From assembly GCF_028464065.1 (NCBI RefSeq), contig NZ_CP116808.1, positions 2,757,501 to 2,821,500 of the forward strand: a stretch of DNA of 64,000 nucleotides. The letters run 5' to 3'. Origin of the DNA: Saprospira sp. CCB-QB6. GTDB taxonomy: Bacteria > Bacteroidota > Bacteroidia > Chitinophagales > Saprospiraceae. A program made the position numbers and the translations under genes. Below the pieces are notes generated by a model. That model was not told where the DNA came from. It saw only the letters and a program-made list of their open reading frames with translations, and made no database searches. How positions within the stretch are numbered: the stretch's first letter is position 1; each line of letters begins with the position of its first letter. This document shows positions 43,796 to 52,481 of the stretch, piece by piece.

Positions 43796-45319
43796 ATGAT
43801 CCAGCTACCTTTTGTTCAACAAGCCGAAAAGTATCGCCAACGCAAAGCCATTACCGATGAGAATGGCTCTTATACTTACCACTATCTTTTGCAAGCCTCT
43901 GCTTCTTTGGCCGCCTACCTACTCAATGGCCGAGCAGACCTAGCTGGTGCTAGAGTAGCCTTCATGATTAGCCCGAGTATCTATTTTGTTGCCTCCCAAT
44001 GGGCCATTTGGCGAGCCGGTGGGGTAGCCGTCCCGATCCATTTATCTTATCCCTTACCCGCCGTTGAATTTCTACTAGAAGATACTGGAGCCGAAATACT
44101 AATTGTAGACCGCAGCCACAAAAAACAATTGGAAGGCCTAGAAGATCGACTAAATATTCAAGTCTATACGATTGAGGAACTTCTCAATGACCTTAAAGAA
44201 TGCGCCCTCCCCATTATCTCCCCCAAGCGAAATGCACTGATTATCTATACTAGCGGGACCAGCTCCCGCCCTAAAGGCGTCCTAAGTACCCACGAGATTA
44301 TTCAAGCCCAAATTGAAGCTCAAGTCAAGGCCTGGGAATGGCAAAAAACAGATCATATTCTCAATATTCTTCCCTTACATCATGTGCACGGACTCATTAA
44401 TGCCCTGGCTTGCCCGCTTTGGGTCGGAGCCTGCTGTACTTTCCAAGAGGAGTTTGATGAACGTAAAGTCTTTTCTACCCTAGAGGCTGGCCGAATTAAT
44501 GTCTTTATGGCTGTACCCACTATTTATTACAAGTTAATCAGTACGTACAAGGAACTCCACAAATATCAACAGCGGAATATCAGCTCTGTATTAGCCAAGT
44601 TCCGCCTAATGGTCTCTGGCTCTGCCGCCTTGCCCGTACAAGTACTCAACGAATGGCAAACAATCTCTGGCCACCGCCTACTCGAACGCTATGGCATGAC
44701 CGAAATAGGTATGGCCCTATCTAATCCCTACGCCCAACAAAGTCGAGTGCCTGGACATGTGGGCCAACCCCTGCCCGGCGTAGAACTCCGCCTCTGGGAT
44801 GAAGAAAATACAGCCGTCGTCACTACTGAAAACCAAGCCGGAGAAATTCAAGTGAAAGGACCAACTATATTTAAGGAATACTGGAACCGCCCCGAATATA
44901 CCAGCAACTCCTTTACAGAAGATGGCTGGTTCCAAACCGGAGATATCGCTATCCTAGAAAATGGAAGCTACCGCATTATGGGCCGCAAATCAATCGATAT
45001 TATTAAGTCTGGTGGATATAAAATTTCAGCCCTAGAACTAGAGGAAATTATGCGAGAACATCCCCTCGTAAAAGATTGCGCCGTACTGGGCCTAGAAAAT
45101 ATCGAATGGGGCGAAATTGTAGCAGCAGCCGTCATCCCCAATACTCAAGAACCAGAAACTCTACAACCTCTACTCAACGAATGGTTGCGCCAAAAACTAC
45201 CCGCCTACAAACTCGTGCGCCGCTTTCTATTGCTCCAAGAGCTTCCCCGAAACGCTATGGGAAAGGTCAATAAACCCGCCCTGAAGAAGATGTTTGAAGA
45301 CCCCATTAATAAGCTTTAA
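43796..45319 (+). CDS. Acyl-CoA synthetase, malonyl-CoA synthetase (MatB/ACSF3)-like
   Basis: 507 residues of the ANL adenylate-forming family. A3 is IIYTSGTSSRPKGV (about 155-168), A4 is LPLHHVHG, A5 is RLLERYGMTEIGMAL, A7 is GWFQTGDIA, A8 is GRKSIDIIKSGGYKIS and A10 is RNAMGKVNK with the catalytic Lys. The IIKSGGYKIS form and the PLHHVHG segment are typical of malonyl- and methylmalonyl-CoA synthetases. The reaction is acid + ATP + CoA to acyl-CoA + AMP + PPi; the acid is predicted, not proven. The frame opens at a TTG (43772), but the ATG at 43796 fits the family start. Monocistronic. Confidence 0.87.
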   Translation: MIQLPFVQQAEKYRQRKAITDENGSYTYHYLLQASASLAAYLLNGRADLAGARVAFMISPSIYFVASQWAIWRAGGVAVPIHLSYPLPAVEFLLEDTGAEILIVDRSHKKQLEGLEDRLNIQVYTIEELLNDLKECALPIISPKRNALIIYTSGTSSRPKGVLSTHEIIQAQIEAQVKAWEWQKTDHILNILPLHHVHGLINALACPLWVGACCTFQEEFDERKVFSTLEAGRINVFMAVPTIYYKLISTYKELHKYQQRNISSVLAKFRLMVSGSAALPVQVLNEWQTISGHRLLERYGMTEIGMALSNPYAQQSRVPGHVGQPLPGVELRLWDEENTAVVTTENQAGEIQVKGPTIFKEYWNRPEYTSNSFTEDGWFQTGDIAILENGSYRIMGRKSIDIIKSGGYKISALELEEIMREHPLVKDCAVLGLENIEWGEIVAAAVIPNTQEPETLQPLLNEWLRQKLPAYKLVRRFLLLQELPRNAMGKVNKPALKKMFEDPINKL

Positions 45320-45443
45320 ACAAGATAAATACTACAGCAAGTCGCAATTGAGCCAAAATACTAGGCAACAAATTGTAAAAGCCATAAAAAGCACTTATAT
45401 TCAAAGGTCAAAAAGAGTACAAATACCCTAGTTCACTATACTT

Positions 45444-46463
45444 ATGAAACCGAAATTACAACCAGAAATCCTCGAAGGCTTAAAGTTCGCAGACTATCGC
45501 AAACTTTTCTATAAAGAACTCAAACGCATGAAAGATGGCTTTCCTCAAGGAGAGCAAACCGAATACCTCATGCTAAGCGAATTTGAATTTGCCGACCTCA
45601 AAGGCAAAAAGATTCCCTTTATCGTTGTCGGTACCTTGGGCAGTAGCTGGACCAAGTTTTATAAAACAGAAGCCAAAAAACGCCCCAATAAAGATTTTAG
45701 CAAAGGTAAAGTCTCTTTCGGCGCTACCGAAAATGGCCTGCAAAATTTTCACTTTGAACTAAATGACGGTAAACTCACCGCCAAGCACCTCAAAATTGCA
45801 GATAAGGTCCTCTTCAAAAAGGTAAAACTCAATCCAGAGTTGAGCGAAAACCTCGGAGCCGAAGAAGCCGTAGCCGCTACAGCCGCTACAGCCGCTGCTG
45901 GCGCTGGCGCAGCAGCCGCCAAAATGCAAAAAGCCAAGGAAGCCCTAGAAGGCCAAGGAAAAACCCTGAAAGAAAGCCTCCTCAAACTCAAAGAACAGTT
46001 CCTACAAGTGAAAAAAGAAGTTTTGCCCAAGTTTAAAGCAGGCAAAGCAGGCAATAAAGCCATCAAACAACTAAAAGCCGCCCAAGCCGCTTTCCAAACC
46101 TTTAAAAAGGATTATGAAGGCGCCCACAAAAAGGTGCAAGCGGGATTTAACTCGGCTTTTCAACAACTAGAAGGCCAGGCCAAAGAAATGGCTAAACTCG
46201 CCCTAGCTGTCAAAAAGAACAAAAAGTCTTTAGCCCAAGAACTAGCCGAAGCTTATTTCCTCAAAAAAGAAAAGCGAGCCGCTACCGAAAAAGAAGTAGC
46301 CATCATGCAACAAAGCCTGAAAAATGCAATCGCTTACCGCCAACTCGATGGCAAGGATGATCGCGCACTACAACTTAAAGCCATCTACCTCACCGCCCAA
46401 CATGTTGGCCCTTTCTTCACCGGAGAAAATACAGATCTGGTTTACCAAAAAATGCAAGGCTAA
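45444..46463 (+). CDS. Ala/Lys-rich coiled-coil protein of unknown function
   Basis: 339 residues in three parts. Residues 1-130 form an alpha/beta domain (EYLMLSEFEFADLKGKKIPF; FIVVGTLGSSWTKFYKTEAK). Residues 135-160 are a low-complexity Ala/Gly linker (AATAATAAAGAGAAAA). Residues 160-300 form a long charged coiled coil with repeated Lys/Ala/Gln, and a short C-terminal domain follows. No signal peptide is seen. I do not recognise it. It is a single-gene unit between the acyl-CoA synthetase gene and a strong terminator. A structural or scaffolding role is possible but unsupported. Confidence 0.75.
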   Translation: MKPKLQPEILEGLKFADYRKLFYKELKRMKDGFPQGEQTEYLMLSEFEFADLKGKKIPFIVVGTLGSSWTKFYKTEAKKRPNKDFSKGKVSFGATENGLQNFHFELNDGKLTAKHLKIADKVLFKKVKLNPELSENLGAEEAVAATAATAAAGAGAAAAKMQKAKEALEGQGKTLKESLLKLKEQFLQVKKEVLPKFKAGKAGNKAIKQLKAAQAAFQTFKKDYEGAHKKVQAGFNSAFQQLEGQAKEMAKLALAVKKNKKSLAQELAEAYFLKKEKRAATEKEVAIMQQSLKNAIAYRQLDGKDDRALQLKAIYLTAQHVGPFFTGENTDLVYQKMQG

Positions 46464-46483
46464 TTAGCCGCAACCCATAAACG

Positions 46484-46526
46484 CATAGAGGCTACCGACT
46501 TTTGGTCGGCAGCCTCTATTTTTTTC
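46484..46526 (+). terminator. Terminator after the Ala/Lys-rich gene
   Basis: ATAGAGGCT and AGCCTCTAT form an outer stem; CCGAC and GGTCGG continue it around a TTTT loop. A run of seven T residues follows. Confidence 0.9.
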
Positions 46527-46662
46527 TTCGTTCCACCTAAGGAAGCTAGTCCCTAAAACAATCTCCCCGCCCCTCTGTTCCGCCTAAAGGGATTTCCCAC
46601 CAAAAGGCTGGTATCTTCCCCTAGTTTTTGTATCTTTTCCCCTAAATATTAAATTTTTGTAT

Positions 46663-47190
46663 ATGAGCAGTGCAGATAAAAATCTATCCGACTACCGCCC
46701 CGAGGAAATCCCCTCGGCCGAGAATTTCAGCTTTGGTATTGTAACCGCTGCCTGGAACCAAGATATTACAGGCGCTCTTTATGAGGGCTGCAAAAATACA
46801 CTTCTAGAGCATGGCTGCTCTGCCGAACAAATTCACTCGGTCTGGGTACCCGGCACCTTTGAATTGCCCACCGCCGCCCGCCTTTTGGCCCAAGCCAAAA
46901 AAGTGGATGCCGTGATTTGTTTGGGCTGCGTAATTAAGGGGGAAACCTCCCACAATGAATATATTAACCAATCTGTGGCCATGGCCCTGCAACAATTGTC
47001 TATCGCCTCAGCCAAACCCTTTATCTTTGGCGTGCTTACCCCCAATAGTATGCAACAAGCCCTAGATAGAGCCGGCGGACAACATGGTAACAAAGGCGTT
47101 GAAGCCGCCGTTACCGCTATCCAAATGGCCGCACTGCGCAAAAACTTGAGCAGCACCGAAAAGAAGATTGGATTCTCTTTTGGACTTTAA
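46663..47190 (+). CDS. ribH: 6,7-dimethyl-8-ribityllumazine synthase
   Basis: 175 residues. Substrate-binding segments of lumazine synthase are visible: IVTAAWNQDITGALYEG (about 26-42), VPGTFELPTAARLL, VICLGCVIKGETSHNEY with the catalytic His, and FGVLTPNSMQQALDRAG. It condenses 5-amino-6-ribitylamino-uracil with dihydroxybutanone phosphate, the step before riboflavin synthase, and assembles into pentamers or 60-mers in the cytoplasm. The ATG at 46663 is chosen over a TTG six bases upstream. No FMN riboswitch was recognised upstream. An MBL-fold gene follows 12 bases later. Confidence 0.95.
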   Translation: MSSADKNLSDYRPEEIPSAENFSFGIVTAAWNQDITGALYEGCKNTLLEHGCSAEQIHSVWVPGTFELPTAARLLAQAKKVDAVICLGCVIKGETSHNEYINQSVAMALQQLSIASAKPFIFGVLTPNSMQQALDRAGGQHGNKGVEAAVTAIQMAALRKNLSSTEKKIGFSFGL

Positions 47191-47202
47191 ACAAATATAC
47201 TC

Positions 47203-48096
47203 ATGAGCTTAAAAATGACTGTCCGTGTAATCGATACGGGCTTCTTTAAACTAGACGGAGGCGCCATGTTCGGCGTTGTCCCAAAAACAATCTGGCAACG
47301 CCTAGAAGAACCCGATGAAGATAATCTCTGCACCTGGGCGATGCGCTGCCTCTTGGTCCAAACCGAACACGGCCGAAATATCCTGATCGATACCGGCATC
47401 GGGACCAAGCAATCCGAGAAGTTTTTCTCCCATTATCAACCTCATGGCGATGCCTCGCTCTATAGCTCTTTGGCTATGCACGGCCTCACCCCGCACGATA
47501 TTACCGATGTCTTGCTTACGCATTTGCATTTTGACCACGTAGGCGGTGCCGTGAAACATGATGTAGACGGCAATCCCGTCCTCAGTTTCCCTAACGCCAC
47601 TTACTGGTGTAGCGATAAACAATGGGCCGAGGCAACAATGCCTAACCCCCGCGAACAAGCCTCTTTCTTACTCGAGAATTTACTCCCCCTAGAGGCTTCC
47701 GGCCAACTCAAATTTATTGAGGCCGCCCCCTACGATGCCCAAACTCGCTGGTTTAGCAATTTCAATCTCCTCTTCGCCTATGGCCACACTAACGGAATGA
47801 TTTTGCCCTACCTCATGATCGACGGCAAAAAGGTGGTCTATTGCGCCGACCTTATTCCCTCTCCCAGCCATATCCGCATCCCTTACGTGATGGCTTACGA
47901 TATGCACCCAGCCCAAACCCTAATCGAAAAGGCCTATTTCCTAGAAAGAGCCCTGGCCGAAGAATGGATCTTGGTCTTTGAACATGCCAAATCTGCCGAA
48001 GCCGCTACCGTTAAAAGAGATGAACGAGGCCGCATCGTTATCGACAGAATAGATACGCTTGACGCCTTCTTGGAACAAGACGATATTTTTGCCTAG
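47203..48096 (+). CDS. MBL-fold metallohydrolase
   Basis: 297 residues of the metallo-beta-lactamase fold. The core metal motif is LTHLHFDHVGG (HxHxDH, about residues 107-115), with further ligands likely in FAYGHTNGM (His) and VVYCADL (Asp). The layout resembles the lactonase-like/alkylsulfatase-unrelated MBL group that includes quorum-quenching enzymes, but the substrate cannot be assigned. No signal peptide is seen. It is 12 bases after ribH and probably co-transcribed, though no link to riboflavin is evident. Confidence 0.88.
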   Translation: MSLKMTVRVIDTGFFKLDGGAMFGVVPKTIWQRLEEPDEDNLCTWAMRCLLVQTEHGRNILIDTGIGTKQSEKFFSHYQPHGDASLYSSLAMHGLTPHDITDVLLTHLHFDHVGGAVKHDVDGNPVLSFPNATYWCSDKQWAEATMPNPREQASFLLENLLPLEASGQLKFIEAAPYDAQTRWFSNFNLLFAYGHTNGMILPYLMIDGKKVVYCADLIPSPSHIRIPYVMAYDMHPAQTLIEKAYFLERALAEEWILVFEHAKSAEAATVKRDERGRIVIDRIDTLDAFLEQDDIFA

Positions 48097-48104
48097 CCTT
48101 TTTT

Positions 48105-48216
48105 GGGGCCTGCCGCCTGCGGCGGCGCTACGTTCCGGGGCTCGCTGTTCGCTCGGCCCTTCGCAGGCTTCGCCTGCTCGGTCTGGCCTACGGCCACCCC
48201 TGCACATCGCTAGGCC
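48105..48216 (-). repeat. Dispersed structured repeat, subfamily A (copy 16)
   Basis: Minus-strand copy: GGCCTAGCGATGTGC start, outer stem GGCCT/AGGCC, hairpins GGCC/GGCC, GCAGGC/GCCTGC and GCCGCC/GGCGGC, box GGGCCGAGCGA then AGCGAGC. It lies 8 bases after the MBL gene stop. Confidence 0.92.
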
Positions 48217-48218
48217 AT

Positions 48219-48255
48219 AAGGCGGCTGAAGGGCATCGAGCCCCTCAGCCGCCTT
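48219..48255 (+). other. Strong hairpin upstream of pepT
   Basis: AAGGCGGCTGA and TCAGCCGCCTT form an 11-bp stem (with GGG/CCC inside) only 28 bases before the pepT start. No T-run follows. It may limit or stabilise the pepT transcript. Confidence 0.5.
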
Positions 48256-48282
48256 GCTAATGAATACACTTAAAACAACTTA

Positions 48283-49512
48283 ATGAAAGAGCAAATCTTA
48301 GAGCGCTTTCTGCGCTACGTGAAAATCGATTCTATGTCAGAATTTGGCGTAGACAAAATTCCCAGTACCGAAAAACAATGGGATATGGCTAAGGTCCTCG
48401 AGGCCGAACTCAAAGCCATGGGCATGCAAGAGGTAGAACTAGATGAACACTGCTACCTAATGGCTACCCTCCCCAGCAATAGCAACAAAAGCCTACCCAC
48501 TATCGGCTTTGTCGCCCATATCGATAGCTCCCCCGACTTTATCTCGGATGATGTCCGCCCCAAAGTATGGCCCAATTATCAAGGCCAAGCCCTTGCCCTC
48601 GATGAAGAAGCAGGCATTTACCTCTCTCCCGAAGAGTTTCCCGAAATGCTACAGTATAAGGGCCAAACGCTAATCACAACTAGCGGAAATACCTTGCTCT
48701 CCGCAGATGATAAGGCCGGTGTGACCGAAATTATGTCGGCTATGCACTACCTGATCGAACATCCCGAAATCGAACACGGTAAAATCCGCATCTGCTTTAC
48801 TCCCGATGAAGAAGTAGGCCGCGGAGCCGACCTTTTCGATGTGGAAAAATTTGGCGCAGATTGGGCCTATACTATGGACGGCTCCGAAGTAGGCGAACTC
48901 GAATACGAGAATTTTAATGCCGCCTACGCTAAGGTAACTGTACAAGGCAAAAGCGTCCACCCCGGCTATGCTAAAGGCAAAATGGTCAATTCTCACTATT
49001 TGGCCGCCCAATTTATGTTGAGCCTGCCACTAGAGGAAACGCCAGAACATACCCAAGATTATGAGGGCTTCTATCACCTCAATAATATGCAAGCCTCTGT
49101 AGACCAAGCCGAAATGCTCTATATTATTAGAGATCATGATCGCCAAAAGTTTGAAGAACGCAAAAAGTTCTTTGAGCAGAAGGTCGCCGAATTTAACGGG
49201 CAACATAATAACTGCCTGAGCCTTGAAATGAAGGACCAATATTATAATATGCGCGAGAAAATTGAACCCGTTATGCATATTGTAGACCTTGTTGAGGCCG
49301 CTATGAAAGATTTGGATATTGCCCCTAAAATTAAACCCATCCGAGGGGGAACCGATGGCTCTCGCCTTTCTTATATGGGCCTCCCTTGTCCCAATATCTT
49401 TGCTGGTGGAATGAATTTCCATGGCCGATATGAGTATGTCGCCCTAGAATCTATGGAGCTAGCAACTAAACTGATCGTTCGCATTGCAGAACGCTTGGCC
49501 CAAGAGGCTTAG
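48283..49512 (+). CDS. pepT: Peptidase T (tripeptidase)
   Basis: 409 residues of the M20B family, usual for PepT. Metal ligands and catalytic residues are visible in VAHIDSSPD (His, Asp), LLSADDKAG (Asp), FTPDEEVGRGA (Glu-Glu), AYTMDGSEVG (Asp) and AGGMNFHGRYEY (His). It removes the N-terminal residue from tripeptides in the cytoplasm, using two zinc ions. A hairpin upstream and a terminator downstream frame it as a single-gene unit. Confidence 0.95.
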   Translation: MKEQILERFLRYVKIDSMSEFGVDKIPSTEKQWDMAKVLEAELKAMGMQEVELDEHCYLMATLPSNSNKSLPTIGFVAHIDSSPDFISDDVRPKVWPNYQGQALALDEEAGIYLSPEEFPEMLQYKGQTLITTSGNTLLSADDKAGVTEIMSAMHYLIEHPEIEHGKIRICFTPDEEVGRGADLFDVEKFGADWAYTMDGSEVGELEYENFNAAYAKVTVQGKSVHPGYAKGKMVNSHYLAAQFMLSLPLEETPEHTQDYEGFYHLNNMQASVDQAEMLYIIRDHDRQKFEERKKFFEQKVAEFNGQHNNCLSLEMKDQYYNMREKIEPVMHIVDLVEAAMKDLDIAPKIKPIRGGTDGSRLSYMGLPCPNIFAGGMNFHGRYEYVALESMELATKLIVRIAERLAQEA

Positions 49513-49529
49513 CAGGAACTTAGCACCTA

Positions 49530-49565
49530 AAAGGGCTGTCGGCATTCCCGACAGCCCTTTTTTTA
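49530..49565 (+). terminator. Terminator after pepT
   Basis: AAGGGCTGTCGG and CCGACAGCCCTT form a perfect 12-bp stem, followed by T residues. Confidence 0.93.
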
Positions 49566-49667
49566 TGCCTTCCTTTGTCCTGATATTTTGCCCCTTCCCT
49601 TCAATATTGGGCTGTGGTGGCCACAGGCCTAAAACCACTCTCCAACATTGGGCTGTGGGCTCATTTT

Positions 49668-49788
49668 GGCCTAGCGATGCGGCGGGGTGGCCGTCAGGCC
49701 AGACCGAGCCAGCTTGCTGGCGAAGGGCCGAGCGAATAGCGAGCCCCAAAGCGTAGCGCCGCAGCTTTGCTGCGGAGGCCCCAAAAAA
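49668..49788 (+). repeat. Dispersed structured repeat, subfamily A (copy 17)
   Basis: Outer stem GGCCT/AGGCC; hairpins GGCC/GGCC, GCCAGC/GCTGGC and CCGCAGC/GCTGCGG; boxes CAGACCGAG, GGGCCGAGCGA and AGCGAGC; tail CCCCAAAAAAAA, which runs into the terminator of the next gene. The stretch 49566-49667 carries two copies of ATTGGGCTGTGG and no gene. Confidence 0.92.
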
Positions 49789-49821
49789 AACTCCCCTTCA
49801 GCAGTAAATACAGAAGGGGAG
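49783..49821 (-). terminator. Terminator of the secreted protease gene
   Basis: CTCCCCTTC and GAAGGGGAG form the stem, followed on the minus strand by eight T residues; it shares its A-run with the tail of repeat copy 17. Confidence 0.88.
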
Positions 49822-49843
49822 TAGATGGATGATATCCTAAGGA

Positions 49844-52156
49844 TTAGTCTTGTAGGATAATTTTTTGGCCCAGTTGTTCTTGGGGGAGGAGAATTTGGAG
49901 GTAATAAGCACCGGCGGCAAACTGGCTAAAATCGAGTTGAATATTTTGCTCGATTAGTTCGCCATAATTTTGTTGCCAGATAATTTGGCCGAGGCTATTA
50001 TAGAGGGCTAGGCGGACCTCTTGAGCGGCTTCTAGGCTAAGTTCTAGCTGCATTTGGCCCTTAGTCGGGTTGGGATAGAGCTGAACATTGCGTAGGAGAC
50101 TTTGGGTTTGGACCGAAGAGACCAAAGAGGCGCAGAAATTATGTGTGCTACTGCTTCCAAAGGCGGCGCTGCTCATGCTGACTGCAGTATCATTTGCTGG
50201 CGAAATAATATGGTAATCGCCATCTTCTGCACAGTTGTAGAGGGTTCCTTGGATACCATCGCCATAGGCGTCAAAAATGGTAAAATCATAGCAATCATCT
50301 TCTTGTAGGCAGAGCTGCTCACTATGAAGAGTAGGGGTATTGCTTGTGTAGTCGTCTTTACTGTAGAGGAGGAAACCGTTAGCAGCTCGAACTTCCCAAG
50401 AGGTTTCTGTAGCGAAGCAGTCTGTTTTGAGGTCTAGTTGGAAGCTAATTGGCTGTGTAATCGCATAGAAATCCGCGCTGATAATATCATTGATGCTATT
50501 AGAGTCAACTTGGCCATTGGGGACGGTCACTGTAGCGCTAAAGTTTTGAGTACCGGGGCTAGTGATGTTTAGGCTACTGAGGTTGACCGTTTCGCTGCTG
50601 TTGCTAGCTAGGTTGCCCGTCCAGCTATAAGATTGGTTACTTCCTCCGTTTAGGTTATAGAGAATAGTTGCAGAAGTAAGGGGGCTGCTTCCATTGTTAT
50701 AAATTTCGATAGCTGGGCTAATGCTTGTCATTCCGCAAACAACGCCAGCAATAGCGGGGTCGTTGTTCAATCCGGCATCATTGGCTACGGGAACAACTGC
50801 ATTGGGGCCGTCTCCGTTAAGGGTTTGTGGATCGAGGTTGTTAGGGTCTAGCCAATCTTTTAGGCGGCTACTGCTTGTGCCAGCACCATCCCAAGAGAGA
50901 TCAAAGCGGCCATAGTAATCCGCTGAGCCGTTATTGACTAAGCCAGAGCAGGCTGCGCTCCCGCCATATAGTTGTCCAACGATTAGTCCATTGAGGTTGA
51001 ATAGGGGAGAGCCAGAAGAGCCTGGTTCAGTTGTTCCTTCGTCCCAGTTGGGGACTTGCCAAGTATCGGCACTACTAAAGGTAGAGGCAGTTAGGGTTTG
51101 ATTTTCTTTAGAAATCTTCTTCACATCTCCGCTAGGGTGATGGATACAGATAGCGCCATTGGAGGCGGTGCTGCTGCGGTCCCAGCCAGCTAAATAGTAG
51201 GGGGTTGCGGGTAGGCTGTTGAGCTCAAGAAGGGCAAAGTCAGTTCCAGCACTACTTGCGCGAAGGGTTGCTCCATTCACTTCATTATAGGGAGCGCCAG
51301 GGTCTGTACTAGCTTGGTTTTGAGCACAAACGGCATTGGGGCTTTCCCAATTGAAGCGAAATACCCAAGCGGCGGGGCTACCACTCATACAGTGGTTGGC
51401 CGTTAAGAAATAGGGGGTGCCATCTTGAGCGGTATTATTGATAAGGGCCCCAGTACAAAAGCCAGATCCACCCGTCATCATAATCCCTACAGCGTTAATT
51501 TGATTGCGCCAGTTGTTGCCTAGAGGGCAATTGACATCAATATTACATTTGTCAGAACCATTAAGGCCCTTAATCAATTCTTCTGCATAGGGACGAATAT
51601 CGCGGTAGCCATGCACCAAGGTCCCGATATGCAGTTTCCCTTGTCCAGCAACAGCAGCGGGCTCATAGTATTCCACTACAACCGACTCGCCTTTAAGCAG
51701 ACTTGTTCCCAACATTTCATCAGGATGATTATTTTTGGCGGTATAAGCCCCCAGTCGAGTTTTACGATCTAGGCTGTAGAGTTGCACTTGAGCACCTTGA
51801 GGAAGCAAATAGTCATCAAAAATGAGGTTCATGGTCAAGGCACCTTCCGAGCGGAAGCTAATGCGCCAAATGCGATCACCATTGGGTAAAGTCGTCCAAA
51901 TTCCGCCTTGATTTAGGCCATAACTCACTGGAAATTCATAACCAAAGCGCCAAGGACCAATTTTTTCGGCCTCATTGATGGCATCAATTCTATGCTGCTC
52001 TTCTAGATCAAAAGCAGGCATACTATATACGGGGACGGTCTGCAAAGCCGTTACTTTTTGGTTCCAACTTTTGGGCTGACCCAAATCTGTAGTCTGTGCC
52101 ATCAAGCTACAGCCCACAAAAAGTAGCAAGAAGGTGAATAAAAATTGTTTTAACAT
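49844..52156 (-). CDS. Secreted trypsin-like serine protease with type IX secretion tail
   Basis: 770 residues. A signal peptide ends LMAQ. A propeptide-like beta region follows (about 25-210), then a lysyl-endopeptidase-like trypsin domain with His in TANHCMSG (about 253), Asp in AGTDFALLEL (about 304) and Ser in GSSGSPLFN (about 378). Next are a CARDB-type beta-sandwich (about 470-580), a further beta region and a C-terminal sorting domain (about 690-770; NVQLYPNPTKG, then GAYYLQI). The tail is the type A signal that directs export through the type IX system. It probably digests extracellular protein. The start at 52156 is chosen because the longer frame to 52216 would run into the -7 box. 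Confidence 0.92.
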   Translation of the reverse strand: MLKQFLFTFLLLFVGCSLMAQTTDLGQPKSWNQKVTALQTVPVYSMPAFDLEEQHRIDAINEAEKIGPWRFGYEFPVSYGLNQGGIWTTLPNGDRIWRISFRSEGALTMNLIFDDYLLPQGAQVQLYSLDRKTRLGAYTAKNNHPDEMLGTSLLKGESVVVEYYEPAAVAGQGKLHIGTLVHGYRDIRPYAEELIKGLNGSDKCNIDVNCPLGNNWRNQINAVGIMMTGGSGFCTGALINNTAQDGTPYFLTANHCMSGSPAAWVFRFNWESPNAVCAQNQASTDPGAPYNEVNGATLRASSAGTDFALLELNSLPATPYYLAGWDRSSTASNGAICIHHPSGDVKKISKENQTLTASTFSSADTWQVPNWDEGTTEPGSSGSPLFNLNGLIVGQLYGGSAACSGLVNNGSADYYGRFDLSWDGAGTSSSRLKDWLDPNNLDPQTLNGDGPNAVVPVANDAGLNNDPAIAGVVCGMTSISPAIEIYNNGSSPLTSATILYNLNGGSNQSYSWTGNLASNSSETVNLSSLNITSPGTQNFSATVTVPNGQVDSNSINDIISADFYAITQPISFQLDLKTDCFATETSWEVRAANGFLLYSKDDYTSNTPTLHSEQLCLQEDDCYDFTIFDAYGDGIQGTLYNCAEDGDYHIISPANDTAVSMSSAAFGSSSTHNFCASLVSSVQTQSLLRNVQLYPNPTKGQMQLELSLEAAQEVRLALYNSLGQIIWQQNYGELIEQNIQLDFSQFAAGAYYLQILLPQEQLGQKIILQD

Positions 52157-52213
52157 AAGTAAGTAGTTGTATGTAGAAAAAAATAATAACTTTTGAGTTA
52201 GTACTGTATTAAC

Positions 52214-52221
52214 CAAAGGTA
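52214..52221 (-). promoter_or_regulatory. -7 box upstream of the secreted protease gene
   Basis: TACCTTTG on the minus strand fits TAnnTTTG, about 57 bases before the start at 52156. No TTTG is seen at the usual -33 spacing. Confidence 0.45.
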
Positions 52222-52318
52222 CGCATTTTTGGCCGCCTTCTTTTAAGGCCTATTGTTTAACCCCCTTTAGTGAAATCATTTTTATGTATAAAAAATCTCC
52301 ACACTTTTATTTATTGGT

Positions 52319-52481
52319 TTTATGGGCCTCCCGCCTAGCTGCCTCCTACGGCCTAAAGGCCTACTCAGCAGCTGTCGGGCGCTATGCTACGGGGCTCGCT
52401 ATTCGCTCGGCCCTTCACAAAAAAGCGCAGCTTTTTTGCTCGGTCTGCCGCTTCGCGGCACCCGCTCCGCAGCGCTAGGCC
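52319..52481 (-). repeat. Dispersed structured repeat, subfamily A (copy 18), inside the CHAT gene's 5' end
   Basis: Minus-strand copy: starts GGCCTAGCGCTGCGG, hairpins GCCGC/GCGGC and GCAAAAAAGC/GCTTTTTTG, box GGGCCGAGCGA then AGCGAGC, end GGGAGGCCCAT. The consensus end AGGCCCCAAAA is mutated to AGGCCCATAAAA, which on the plus strand makes the ATG at 52322. Confidence 0.9.

Noticed and set aside
52284-52478. A separate small protein at 52284-52478
   Set aside because: Its first part looks like a broken signal peptide and the rest is repeat sequence read out of frame; it is better explained as the former start of the CHAT gene.
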